The notes below the pieces were generated by a model. That model worked only from the letters and a program-made list of their open reading frames with translations. It searched no databases and had not been told where the DNA came from. The position numbers and the translations under genes were made by a program. A stretch of DNA of 64,000 nt. Source: Silene latifolia (lineage: Eukaryota; Streptophyta; Magnoliopsida; Caryophyllales; Caryophyllaceae). The stretch covers positions 198,713,325-198,777,324 of the forward strand of contig NC_133536.1 in NCBI RefSeq assembly GCF_048544455.1. Direction: 5' to 3'. Shown here piece by piece: positions 44,400 through 56,317 of the stretch (positions are counted from its first letter, which is position 1; every line of letters begins with the position of its first letter).

Positions 44400-44660
44400 A
44401 CAACATTGTAAATATGTGTTACAATAACAACAAATATGTGTTACACTAACAGTGTTTATGTGTTACAAATGCTTTACTTGTGTCTTATAATGACACGAAA
44501 ATTTTGTGTTACAAAAATAGTGATTATGTGTTACAATAGTTGTACCTCCGTGTTATAATGACACAGAAATTTCTTTGTTACAATAACAATGATTATGTGT
44601 TACAATAGTTGTACTTGTGTGTTACAATGACACAGAAATTACAGTGTTACAATATCATTC
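44400..44660. repeat. Degenerate tandem repeat with TGTGTTACAAT
   Basis: Repeated units of about 60-70 bp carry TGTGTTACAATAGTTGTAC and TAATGACACAGAAAT. Inverse motifs (ATTGTAACACA) occur at 43250-43310 and 44030-44130, giving fold-back potential around the two tRNA-like sequences. Confidence 0.65.
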
Positions 44661-45018
44661 CACAAAATGTTATGGTGTTAAGCCAATAATAGCTGGCAAC
44701 TAAGAGCCGTGCGTTTGGGGGAAGGTTTTAAGTGCTTCAGACATTAATAGGCTGAAATATGGTTGATTATGCATCACTTTGTGCTTTCATGTATGCATAA
44801 ACCATGAGATCATATACATGCATTCTGCATCATTTTTTTTGCTCACTTGCCCGAACTGGCTAGTATATTAGGTTCACCCGGGTTAACGAACACACACAAC
44901 CCTATCGACTCCCCATTGAAAGCTATTCACTGACCAGCATTCCACAAAATGTTTTTCAGTTGTTGTTACAGTATCTTTTTGTGTTGTAAATGCTTATAGT
45001 AACAGTATCACAGTAACA

Positions 45019-45080
45019 AGGGTTTCCAACTTTAGTGCAATTGCCTCTTCCTATATATAGGTATCGTCTCTTGGTAGGAT

Positions 45081-45134
<54 letters not shown>
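45019..45134 (-). repeat. F-box core promoter segment and TA microsatellite, copy B
   Basis: The sequence from AGGGTTTCCAAC to TAGGATCTTATATA repeats 41845-41913 almost perfectly, followed by a longer (TA)n run (about 45083-45134). The MULE-like sequence begins immediately after. Confidence 0.85.
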
Positions 45135-45136
<2 letters not shown>

Positions 45137-45804
45137 CCGGATCCGGTGAGGCACCTTATTATGGCGAGGCGGCCGATCTCACCAAATTACTACCTTGGAC
45201 TGATTTGCATTATACATGGATGGGCTGATTTTGTAATGTTGGACTGAAAAAACAAGGATGAAAATTAGGGGTCAACAAGAAACTTTTCATTTGGTCCAAA
45301 ACACTTTCTCTCTCTAATCTAAAAAAAAGCCCAAATACCTTATTCTCTCTAATCTAAACAAAAGGCCCAAATTCTTTCCTTCCAAAACTACTGAGTTTGT
45401 GCGTTTATACAAAATCACTCAATTTGGGCGTCGATTTCAAAGAGGCGATATCATCAAATTTGTGAGACGATTTCATCAAATTAATCAAATTCTGACAATC
45501 AAAGAGGCGAATTCATCAAATTAATCGATTTCTTAGAAGATTTCGAGGTAATTTCCAGGTAATTTCATATTATTTGATGAAAAATTGATTTTCTTAACTT
45601 CGTTCATTAATTGATGATATAATGATCAAATTTGAACAAAATCGAACTGTTTTGTAAATTTATAAGGATCAAAACTGAAGTATTTCGTTAGTTTAGGGTT
45701 TGAATTCGATCAAAACTGAGCAATTGAGCAATTTCGTCATTCGCGGTGTAAAATTTGTTGATTTTGTTAATTCATTCATTAATTGATTATAATTCATTCA
45801 TTAA

Positions 45805-47070
45805 TAAGGCTCAAATTGACGTTGCGACTTTAATTTCAATGGAGATTACGGACATTACGAATCGGGATAATATGCTTGTTGAAACAGGTAATCTCCGTTT
45901 TTTCGCTATTTTATGAAGCTGTTTTGCTATTCTCCTGATTTTGTGAATATGTGAGGTTATATTGTGAATCTAAGAAGTTATTTCGTAAATTTGAGAAGTT
46001 ATTTCGTGAATGTAGGCTATAATATCCTGAATTTGATCAAAAATAATCAATTTCGCCCTACTTATTATGGTATTATCACGATGTTTGCAGTCTAATCGCA
46101 ATGGAGATTACAGATCTCGTTAGCGACTCTCTCGATAATAGTGCTATTACAATAGGTATTCTGTTTTGTCCCTATTTTATGGATTTGAGACGTTATTTTG
46201 TTCTGGTTTTGTGAATCTGAGAGGTTATTTTGCGAATCTAGGAGCTAATTTTGTGCATCTGAGAGGTTATTTTGAAAATATAAACTGTCTATAATATCCC
46301 GAAACTTGGATCGTGGCAGAAATTGTTTGACATTGTCTATTTTGTGAATTAGGGTGCTTATTTTGTGAATATAAGAGCTAATTATGTGAATCTGATAAGT
46401 TATTTATTGAATCTGATAAAAATAAGATAAACACAAAACTAAATAAGATGACAAATTCTGAAAAGTTTGCACAAGTCCGCACCATTGAATGCTTTAATTG
46501 TCTTGCATCGCAATATTGCATGCTTTCTTATCTATGGTTGTCGATGTCATACTTATTATGGTGTTCCTACTATTTTGTTAATTTGAAACATTATTATTGT
46601 GAAACTTTATTTGTTAATATAAGAGCTAATAAGGCTCAAATTGACGTTGCGACTTCAATTTCAATGGAGATTACGACATTACGATGAATCGGTGATAATA
46701 TTGTCATTGAAACAGGTAATCTCCTTTTTTTCGCTATTATCCTGATTTTGTGAATATGTGAGGTTATTTTGTGAATCTAAGAGTGAATTTTGTAAATCTG
46801 AGAAGTTATTTCGTGAATGTATGCTATAATATCCTGAATTTGATCAAAATTTATCAATTTCGTCCTATTTATTATAGTGTTCCTGCCGATGTTGCAGTCT
46901 AACTCCCGATACTACAAACTCTGATAAGACTCGCTATTGCAACAGTATTTTGTTTTGTCCCTATTTTATGAATTTGAGACGTTATTTTGGTCCGGTTTTG
47001 TGAATCGAGAGGTTTATTTGCGAATCTAGGAGCTAGCTTTGTGCATCCGAGAGGTTATTTTGAAAATATA
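45805..47070 (+). repeat. Tandem duplication of the MULE 5' mini-exon region
   Basis: 45805-46290 is repeated at 46630-47070 with divergence. Both copies start AAGGCTCAAATTGACGTTGC, both include ATGGAGATTACG followed by GAAACAG-GTAATCTCC (exon and donor site), and both end GAGAGGTTATTTTGAAAATATA. A third related ATGGAGATTACA mini-exon lies near 46100. Confidence 0.75.
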
Positions 47071-50000
47071 GACTAATATCCCGAAACTTGGTTTGTGACA
47101 GAGGAACTTAGATGCTAATATTGTGAAACTTGATTTGTGAATCTCCTATGTTGCTCTTTTTGGCAAAACTTACTAATTGAACCGAAGAAACATCAATCTT
47201 TTATGAATTTGAGATGTTATTTTTTTGAGCTTTGTTTTGCTATTCTCCTTATTTTGTGAATCAGATAGCTTATTTTGTGAATATAAGAGCTAATTATGTG
47301 AATTTGATAGGTTATTTAGTGAATATAGACTATAAGATTATGAAGCTTGGTTTGTGGCAAAGATTGTTTAACATTGTCTATTTTGTGAATCAGAGTGCTT
47401 ATTTTGTAAATATAAGAGCTAATTATTTGAATCTAGTAGGTTATTTATTGAAATATAGACTATAAGATCCTGAAACTTGGTTTGTGGCAGAGATTATGAA
47501 CCTTATATGCTAATATTGTGGAACTTTATTTGTTAATCTCCTATCTTGCACTTTTGGCTTATTTTGTGAATCTACAATTTTCAATTGTTGATTCCAATGT
47601 TAATTGCGGTGAAGCTTCTACCTCTCTTTTGTTTTAACAAGCCCTACAAAGACCAACTATTTCCACACCTACTACTCTTATAACTTACACACCGAGTGGC
47701 AGCCAACGATGGATAAATAGGATTGATGAAAAGTTTACACCAAATGATTGGGAAAACATTTATTGACTTAGACTCGGCGATGCTTTTTTATGAAACGTCT
47801 GTTGTTGCTTGTGGGTTTAAATCAAGGAAATCTTCAAGCAAAAGGTTTCGTGATGATATTATCAGAACAAAGTGCATGGTTTGCAATCGGGAAGGCTGTA
47901 ATAAGAAGAAAAGACGACCCCTGCCCTAACTGGTGTTGCGAAAAAGGCGGATGAATCCGTTGCATCGAAATAACGAAAATAGGTGGTACAAAGAGCAAAC
48001 CGAAAAACTAGCCGCTAAACGTAGGGTGAAAAAAGGTGGAGGAGAGGCAGAGAGTTCCAACAAAGGGTCAACCACAAGAATAACAAAGATTAGAAGGTGG
48101 GGCTGTCCAAAGAATGATAAAGTTCAAGTTCCATGAGAACAAGTACATGGTTGACGTGTTTATTGAGGGTCACAATCACCCGCTTGATGTTGTGAAAAAT
48201 AAGGAATTTGAGAAACTTGCTGAAAATATCAATGAATTTCATATGCAAATGATTGTCAGCCATTCAAAAGCAAATGTTGGTCCTAGCTTAACACACCAAC
48301 TATGCACTCAACAATTGGGTGGTTTTCAAAATGTCGGGGCAACAAATCAAGCAATTCAAAAATTTTCGAGGGAAATGAAGTGTCTAATGAACAAATGATG
48401 ATGGGGAAATGTTCAAATCACGCTTAGACACCCTAGCTGAAACAAAAGGGCTCCACTTTGTTTATGAAAAAGATTCCAAGAACGCATTGACAAGGATTTT
48501 CTGGACGGATTGTGACATGCAAAGAGCGTATGCTCTGTTTGGGGATGGAGTTTCATACGACCCAACTTATGGTACAAACAAGTACAACATGACGTTCACG
48601 CCTTTCACGGGAATTGACCATCATAAAAGGTCAATCACATTTGCATGTGCGCTTATAGAACATGAAAACGAGGATTCATTCATGTGGGTATTTGACCAGT
48701 TTCTGGCAGCTATGGGTGGGAAGGAGCCTAACTACATCATCACTGACGAAGACCCAGGAATAATTAAAGCAGTTCCAGGTATGTTTCTGAAATTTGCAAA
48801 TCGTACCTCATAAAATATGATGGTTGTAATAATTTGATTGGTTTTTTGTTTATGTGAATCGTAGTGCTTATTATGCCAAACTAGATCATGAATGTGTGAA
48901 ACTGGGGTAAATATATGTTTCACGTACTTATATCGCGAATAAGGCACAAAATTTATATAGTCTGAATCCGAGGATAAGACATGAGATTCACAAAATAACC
49001 CCCCAGATTTACAAAATAAGCTGTAGGATTCACAAAATAAGCTATATGATTTATAGTCTGAATCTGAGGATAAGACTTGAGATTTACATAATAGTGCATC
49101 GTATGACTTTGTTATGTGAAACTGCATGAATTTAGTTATTATAAAATGATGGTGACGGTCGATAATTTGATTTTGTTCATTGCAGCTAAGTTCAAAACAA
49201 CGAAACATCGGTTTTGCATGTGGCACATCATGAAGAAAATAACCGACAAGGTTGGGAGTAAAATTTGTAGAGATACCGACTTTTTAACCCGTCGAACGGT
49301 GTTGTATGGGACGATGACCGGAGCCCGGGAATTTGAAGAGAAGTGGCTTAAAGTCATGAACGATTTCTCCTTGGAAGACAATACGTGGTTGAATGGGAAG
49401 TTCGCTGATAGACACACATGGATACCCGCTTATTTCAGAAATGTGCCAATGGGCGGTTTACTACGAACTACACAAAGGTCAGAGAGTGCTAATAGTTTCT
49501 TTAAGCGGTTTGAAAACAAATACGGGACATTAACGAGTTCTTGGTTCGCTATGAAAGCGCCACCGACCACCAAAAGCACTGCTTTGAAGCTCCGTGAAGA
49601 GGAGAATGCGAATTCAATCCCGAAACACTTTGTATGGGTCAAAATGGGAGACACAAGCAGTGAGAAGCTATACCCATGCGATGTTCTATGAGTTCCAAAA
49701 CCAGGTGAAGCTTTCAATAAATACCTGCAGTTTGGTTGGATACACTCCGCCAAATCCTGTGACGAACTTTGAAGTGTCGTTAGTTGAGGATGCAAAGAAA
49801 GGACTAAAATTTGCGGTTGAGTGCGGTAGAAAGCACGAATGATGTAAGGTGCACATGTAAACTGTTTGAAAGGAGAGGTATTTTATGCAAATCACATCAT
49901 TTGGGTTTGTTCGGGAAAGTTTAAGGACATACCTGATAAATATATTTTGCAAAGGTGGAGCAAGAATGCACTCAAAAGTGACGTTTATGATTGGAATGGG

Positions 50001-51660
50001 AATCTATTAGAGAAATACAACAATACCAAAGACAAAACAGATTGGAATGTCGGTGGTGTGGTCTGAGATTCATTAATCGTTGGTATGCTCAAAAGGAAAG
50101 AAGAGTCGGATGTGAGAGAGTTTGCCAAGTTAATCAAGGAATTCATGACAAAACTAGAGGGAAACACTCAACCGTTGACAAAACAACAACAGATTGAGCT
50201 TCTACTTTGGGCCGCAAGGTTCCGGAAGAAACCAACATCTTACCGCCTAATGTGTCTAGGAACAAAGGCTGTGGTAAACGGTTGGTGAGCAAGAAAAATA
50301 AGGCAATCAAGAAGGCGGAAAAAGCAAAAAGGTTGTGTGCTAACTGTAAGCGCAAGGGTAACCACGACAAAAGGAATTGTCCATATGATTTTGCAGACCT
50401 TCCTCCAGTGAATCAGGTTTGTATTCATCTACGCAACTACATCTGATATTAATCAAGTATTTTATTTATCTGTTGGAGTGGCAAAAATGGTTTAAGTTAG
50501 GTTAATGTCATTCAAAATAGGTGGTTTTGTTTCGACCTTGGTTTGTGAGTCTTAGATCGTATTATTGGTTTCCTAAAAAATCTGGACATCTCATCTGTTT
50601 ATCTTATTTTGAGAATCCCAGAGGTTGCTTTGTGAATCCCAGGTCTTAATTTGTGAATCCTGGGTCTTATTATGTGAATCACATATCTTTATTTGTGAAT
50701 TACAGAAATGAGACTGATTGTATGTAGTAACCTGATATAATTCCTCACTTTGTAACATAAATGACAACAGTTGGCTTATATAAGATGAATGTGATTTACG
50801 CCGTGTCACCCAATTTTGCATGATCCTCACTTTTATTATTGTACATCTAATGTTTGTAAACATCTTTCTAATTCCAGCTTTGTCTTTTACGTAGGGAGAG
50901 CTAGCGGACGAAGAAGTAGAAGAGGAAGGGGATGAGGATGAAGAATGATGGAAAGAGTCTTCTTAAGCCTTGAGAAATAGATATGATGATTGAAGAAGAC
51001 ACTGACAATTTTGAAAGGAGCAGTCTTTTAGTTTGGCAACATATTATTGGTTTCCAAAAATATGGACATCTTATTTGTTTATCTTATTTTTGTGAATCTG
51101 AGAGGTTCTTTTGTGAATGTAAGAGGTTGTTTTATGAATCTTAAATCTTAATATATACAAAAGACCTGGAAATCTTATTTGTTGGTATTAATTTGTGAAT
51201 CCTGGGTCTAATTTTCGCGATTATTAGGAAGATTCGTAATCTTATTAGAAAGGAACTAGTCGATCGGCTAAACGGTCTTATTTTGTGAATGACACAATTT
51301 AAATATTATATAAAATGGATTATTGTGAATTATAGACGTTATTTCATGAATCTTACCGTGTGAATGACAATATATAAATCCGAGGTCTAATATTGTGAAT
51401 CGACTTGTTTTGTGAATCCATCTTTTGTGAATATCGTCTTTTTTGAATCTCAGACATTCTTTTGTAAATCTCAGGTCTCATTTTGTCGACTTGTTTTGTG
51501 AATCCATCTTTTGTGAATATCGTCTTTTTTTTGAATCTCAGACATTCTTTTGTGAATCTCAGGTCTCATTTTGCGAATCAGACGCTTTATAAATCATATG
51601 GCTTATATAAAATGAATTATTGTGAATTATAGACGTTATTTTGTGAATACAAGAGGTAAA
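45950..51660. repeat. Dispersed degenerate TTTTGTGAATCTGAGAGG repeat
   Basis: Dozens of imperfect copies of a unit of about 22-28 bp occur at 45950-47570, 48840-49130, 50590-50710 and 51060-51650, mainly in introns and flanks. In the intron 48779-49185 and part of 50590-50710 some copies are in the opposite orientation (GATTCACAAAATAA). Confidence 0.75.
47640..50948 (+). pseudogene. FAR1/MULE-type transposase, frameshifted, with introns
   Basis: FAR1-type N-terminal zinc region (LFYETSVVACGF, RTKCMVCNREGC, then GHNHPL near 48170). MULE transposase core with VSYDPTYGTN and TDEDPGIIKAV (48560-48775), then KHRFCMWHIMKKI and RSESANSFFKRF. A SWIM-like CTCKLFERRG lies near 49855-49890 and a C-terminal knuckle CANCKRKGNHDKRNC near 50335. 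Intron 48779-49185 (CCAG/GTATGT, TTGCAG) joins the core in frame; intron 50417-50894 leads to a last acidic exon ending at TGA 50946-50948. At least five frame breaks make it a pseudogene. FAR1/FHY3 proteins are domesticated relatives; the MULE introns and decay favour a transposon. Confidence 0.78.
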
Positions 51661-52557
51661 ACATCGTCACGAAACAGGAAAATAGCCTTTCTCCCACGTC
51701 AAATTGAGATACGAGGACGAGTAAATGATTTCAGGTGTGATGTATGTTTTCGTGTGAAAGACACCGAGAACCACCAAATCCAAATAACCCGAAAAATAGG
51801 AATTCCTCCAGGCTGGAGCCTTCATCACCTTAATAGAACAAGTAAAAACAGTCCAAACTTAACCCTCTATTCAACTGTATATAACACCTTTCCTAACCAC
51901 CAACCTCACAAACTCTTACTATAACTTATCAAAACATCCCACTAATCACTACAGAAACATTAATTAACCATGATTAACATCCTCCTCCCCATCCTCGTCC
52001 TCGTATCTCAATTATCCACCTCCGAATATCATCCACGTCAAATTTCACAAATTCAAGCGACTAATCAATTCCATTGATTAAAATCAACTATTACAAAAGG
52101 AGATCTACTAAATAAGCAGATTAGCACCCAACTAAATGACTAATAACATATTCACTAGAATACTTGATAGATCCTGCATATACCATCTAATACTATACTA
52201 ACATAATACTTGATTGTATCCACCACAAGTTAAATTCCACGCATAAGGGACAAATGCCTCCGACGAACCAACCAGAGATAAGTAAGTATACACTGTATAA
52301 CACCCAAAACTCACAGCAAAAGAATAAATGCTGCCCCGTTTCTACTACACACTCACAAAAACAATCATGAAGAATAAATTCCCAACCAGAGAAGCATACA
52401 CTGAAGAACGATCTCCCTGCTTCACATCATCTCACCACCATAGACAAGCACATCTTGCTACTTATACTCCTATATCAGAAAACACGTAAAATATTTCAAA
52501 ATATATACACGGACAAGCATGACTCGCTACTATTCAAAATATCGCGGATACTATGAA
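50949..52557. other. Noncoding DNA between transposase and ULP1-like gene
   Basis: It starts with the TGTGAATC repeats. It includes an inverted repeat (51704-51723 against 51993-52012) and otherwise no supported gene. It should contain the 3' ends of the two convergent transcripts. Confidence 0.45.
51704..52012. repeat. Inverted repeat of about 20 bp, 270 bp apart
   Basis: AATTGAGATACGAGGACGAG on the left faces its exact complement CTCGTCCTCGTATCTCAATT on the right. The flanking bases also share CACGTCAAAT motifs, but as a direct repeat. Confidence 0.7.
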
Positions 52558-52623
52558 TCAATGGGGATTTGATATGCAAAAGTTATTAAAGAACCGGGAC
52601 TGTACCGTTCTAGTATTTGCATC
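52558..52623 (-). pseudogene. Last codons of ULP1-like gene, left of G2
   Basis: The minus-strand frame runs from the G2 target site to TGA at 52558-52560, about 20 codons. It continues the frame of the exon at 63665-63717 once the duplicated GCATC is counted once. G2 therefore cut the last exon of the gene. Confidence 0.55.
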
Positions 52624-54383
52624 TGATCGAGGCCATTTCGTGTTCACAATTAAGCATATGTGGTCGTTGGTCAATGGTCGATACAAAACACAATTTATAC
52701 TTCACAAACAACTCTACAATTAGTAAAGAGGCAAGTAAAGGTCGGATCCCAAGGGACGGGTATTGAAATGAGAATTCTATTGTAACTAGTAGTGTCTAGG
52801 GGTGTCACAAATTGAGTTGGTGTAGAAGGTCACTAAACTAAAAATAGCAATGAAAATAAACTAGCAAGATGAATAAAATAAGGGGTGTAAACAATTGATT
52901 AAAGGCACTAGGGTGTCATGGGTTCATAGGGGATTCATGGGATATGATCATACAAACATGTTCTCAAATTATAAGCAAGCAATTATTGTTGTGATGGATT
53001 GAGTTGGGTTATATCTTACAATCCTAGGAAAGTTTGGGTCCCGGAGCCGAATCGATTAGATTGTACAACACCTACAAGTCGACTTAATCTTTCCTACTCA
53101 ACACATGCATGGTCTAACAAGACTCGAGTTGGGTTATGTCTTACAAGTCAAGTTGAAAGGATAGAAGATGATAGTAAATGCAAGGATTCATAGGCTTAGC
53201 ATTTCATCAAATATAACATGTGCATGTATTAAGATCAAAACAAGCAAGCAAATAAGATATGAAAGCATATTGATTTAAGCATGAATCATTCCCCATGTTG
53301 GTTTCCCCTAATCACCCATTAAACCCTAGCTAAGAGACTACTCACTCATTATCATATTGATCATGCTAGAAAGGTTGTCAATCATACTAACATAATGAAA
53401 CATGATGAATAAATGAAAGTAATTAACAATAATTAAAAAGGGATTAAGAGATTATACCTACTAATGATTCCAATAATAAAGCAAGAATAATAGAAGTACT
53501 TGAATCCTAGATTGAGAGGTTGTCAATCTCCCAATAATAACCCAAATAATCTTCAATTACCCAAAATAAAGGAAGAACAAGAGAGAGATTAAAGAACTAA
53601 AACTTGGATTAAAACTTGATTAATACTTGATTACAATATTGAAGAGAGATTTGATTGATATTAACTACACTAATTATTGATAAGAAGAACATGCTCCTCT
53701 AATTAGACTAATGGGGTATTTATAGTGAAAATTAGGGAGGATGCATTAGGGTTAACTAAGGGCTAAACTAGTAATTACACTTTTTAAGTTGAGCAAGGAG
53801 AATCCGGTATTTTCTGAGAGAAGGACTTCTCTTTTCGTAGCTTGAAGAATGAAAATCGTGCTGTACTGAAATCCGTGCGGATTGGAGTCGGGACGGCCGG
53901 ATCTGGGCTGAGGAATCCGAGCGGATCCTTGGGCAAGACGCTCGGATTTGTGAGGGGGAATCCGAGCGGATTCCAAGGTGGGACGCTCGGATTGGGCTGG
54001 ATGGACGGGCGGATTTGGTACAATCCGTTCGGATTGTAGTTCAGCGTCAATTCTTCTTCTTTTCTTCCCTTTTCTTCATAAATTCCTTGGGGATTTCCTC
54101 GGGGACTTAAGGATCCTTTTCTCAACATTGTTCTTCTACTATGATATGTACAAAGGCCTTCTAGTCTTGTCTCTTCTTGATGCTTGGTCATTGAATACAA
54201 TCAATTTAGCCTCGTTTTGCCATGAAAATGCAAGATTCTTACTCCTTTCCTACCAAGGGATCAAAATCTCAAAGAATATGCAAAACAAAGAACTAAAGAT
54301 AAGAAATGACCCAAATAGGCACTAAAAAGCATGGAAACAATGGTAATTCGGGGGCTAAATATGCGCCAATTATGGTCACATCA
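52624..54383 (-). repeat. 3' LTR of G2 (1760 bp)
   Basis: It begins TGATCGAGG at 52624 and ends GTCACATCA at 54383 on the plus strand. TATA box (TATAAATA, minus) at 53717-53724. Confidence 0.95.
53870..54036. repeat. Palindrome cluster in G2 3' LTR
   Basis: About seven units: AATCCGTGCGGATT (53870-53883), AATCCGAGCGGATC, GACGCTCGGATT, GGAATCCGAGCGGATTCC (53957-53974), GACGCTCGGATT, GACGGGCGGATT and CAATCCGTTCGGATTG (54021-54036). They lie 150-310 bp upstream of the TATA box in element orientation. Confidence 0.9.
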
Positions 54384-54420
54384 AATATCCCCAAACCGAA
54401 CCTTTGCTCGTCCCGAGTAA
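54384..54420 (-). other. Terminal PPT and hairpin of G2
   Basis: On the minus strand the hairpin CTCG-GGA-CGAG (54407-54417) is followed by CAAAGG and then TTTGGGGATATT (54384-54395) next to the 3' LTR. The plan is the same as in G1. Confidence 0.8.
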
Positions 54421-56317
54421 AGAGGTGACAAAGACTAGGACCAATACTAACCTAACCTAATAATAATAGCCGATATGAGACAATTAGCGGGTCTCACTCC
54501 GCCCCTTCAACTCACAACAAGACAACCATGAGGTAGGATGCCTTCTTGCAAGGCAAGGTGGGTCTTGCCAAAATGGCGACACATCCAAGCATTAAAGCAC
54601 ATAAAATTACATAATGGATGCATCTACAAAAAGAATAGCCACTTTCCTCATCTAAGTGGCGGAAATTATCTACAAGGGAAGCAATTCAAGGGTACACAAT
54701 CCTTCATAGATGCAATTTGTTCAAACTACTAGGCCTAGAAGGATACCAATAAATCACCTCCAAAAGGTGTCAAGCTAGGGTACCTTTGTCCTCAATCGTT
54801 AAATGCTTTTGTCAAGAGTAGACTCCCTATGGTGTTAGAAACACTGGAGGATCGCGGAATTCCCCCTCTTGCCTAGACAAGAAGAAGGGTCGTCCCCTCT
54901 CTACCATGCACAAAAATGGATACGATGGATAAAGGGATCGATAGATATTTGAGTTTCACTTTGGGAGTTTGCTTTTGTTTTTGTTTTTCCCCCCAAATTC
55001 TTGTGGCATTTGACATTTGAGAACACTTTCCTTGCCATTTCTTTTTGATTTTTGGCATTTCAACACTTGACAACTTTTTGCATTTCTTTTTGAACATTTT
55101 CAAAGTCACCCCAATTAGTAACGAGGGTGCCTTGTATTTGAAGCTTAGGAGTTCTATTTTTGCTCCTCTTTTCATTTGATGCATTTTTGCAAACTTTCTT
55201 TCACTTTTCATTTCTTTGAACTCAAATTGATTTCTTTTTGTGCCCATTCCCTTTGATGACAAAAATGTGGTAGAACATGGATGAATGATGGAAGTATGCA
55301 TGGTTTCAAGGGTCACCTTGGAATAAACGGTAGCCAAGGAGTTATCACACCACAAGGTACTCTTGACTAGGCCTTAAACCATGGGTCAAAGGATACTAGC
55401 ATGACACATCCTAGGGTGTTTTACAAGCATTCTAACAAGCAAAGTCTTAAGAATAAAAAGCATCTACTAGGGCCTATATACACTTGTCAAGCTTCTCAAA
55501 TAGACGGTTTCGCAAAATTTTTCTAATCATGCAACTAGCATATACACATCCTAATGCAAATGATTCTATCAACTAATATGCCATATAAACTAAATGCAAT
55601 CCTAAGTTCACATTGTTTTACCGCATCAATCAAAATAAAGCCACATAGTCATTAACATAAAGAGGAAAAAGGAGATTGGAAAGATCATACCATGCGGTCT
55701 TCAATATCCTCATGTCTCGGATGTGGCGTAGTCAATCAAAGTGAACAAGGATAAAACAAACACAATATATACAAGACAATATATACAAAGGAAATGAACT
55801 TGTTTTTGGTTTTTCAATTTTTTCAATTTTTATGATTTTTGAAATTTTTCAATTTTTATGGCTTTTGAATAAAAGTTAAGTGTTAGAATTCCCATCCCCA
55901 CACTAATATGGGCATTGTCCTCAATGGCCAAAATGATGGAAATTATGCAAAAATGATGCATGATTTCTATACTAAATGCAATTCTACACTAAGCTATACT
56001 ACATGATGCATGGTTTTTGTTATGACGGAGAGGATAATTTAGATTACCTCCCGTTGTGTATGCATCAACTTCCCCAAACCAAATAAGACACTATTGCTAA
56101 TGTCAAAGCATTGGGGTAGTTCATGCACACACTACGCTATGCATGAAACTAGATTGTCATTTTGGATTTTCAAAAATGGGAACAATAAAGTAAGAACACC
56201 TCAATGGAACCGAGGTGTGAGTCCTTTGATGTTGCTAGGACTAAACCAACAATGATCAAAATAAAATAAAATACAAAGAGATATAGACAAACCATGGGAG
56301 TGTAGGAGTCTCCAAGG
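54421..56317 (-). other. 3' noncoding region of G2
   Basis: About 1.9 kb without a recognisable protein. A 160-codon open frame on the minus strand at 54873-55355 has no features I can name. A hairpin and PPT-like module lies at 55892-55926. Confidence 0.6.
55892..55926 (-). other. Hairpin plus PPT-like module inside G2
   Basis: Minus strand: hairpin CATTG-AGGA-CAATG (55913-55926), six bases, then TTAGTGTGGGGATGG (55892-55906). It is the G2 counterpart of 37363-37400 in G1. Confidence 0.75.

Larger units (their letters stand above)
45135..52557 (+). mobile_element. Decayed MULE-like region with FAR1-type transposase (ends uncertain)
   Basis: It starts at GGCCGGATCCGGTGAGGCACC, which may be a terminal repeat, right after the (TA)n run. 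Mini-exons begin near 45838, the transposase body is 47640-50948, and degenerate TTTTGTGAATCTGAGAGG repeats fill introns and flanks. No matching terminal inverted repeat is seen at the right, which may lie beyond 64000 because the adjoining ULP1-like gene could belong to the same element. Confidence 0.55.

Noticed and set aside
44400-44660. CRISPR-like or satellite array
   Set aside because: Units are degenerate and unequal in length with no regular spacers; this is plant nuclear DNA.
45035-45247. ORF with alternating Ile-Tyr run
   Set aside because: It is a translation of the (TA)n microsatellite.
54873-55355. 160-codon minus-strand ORF in the G2 3' region
   Set aside because: No motif or homologue recognised; repetitive basic composition in noncoding element DNA.
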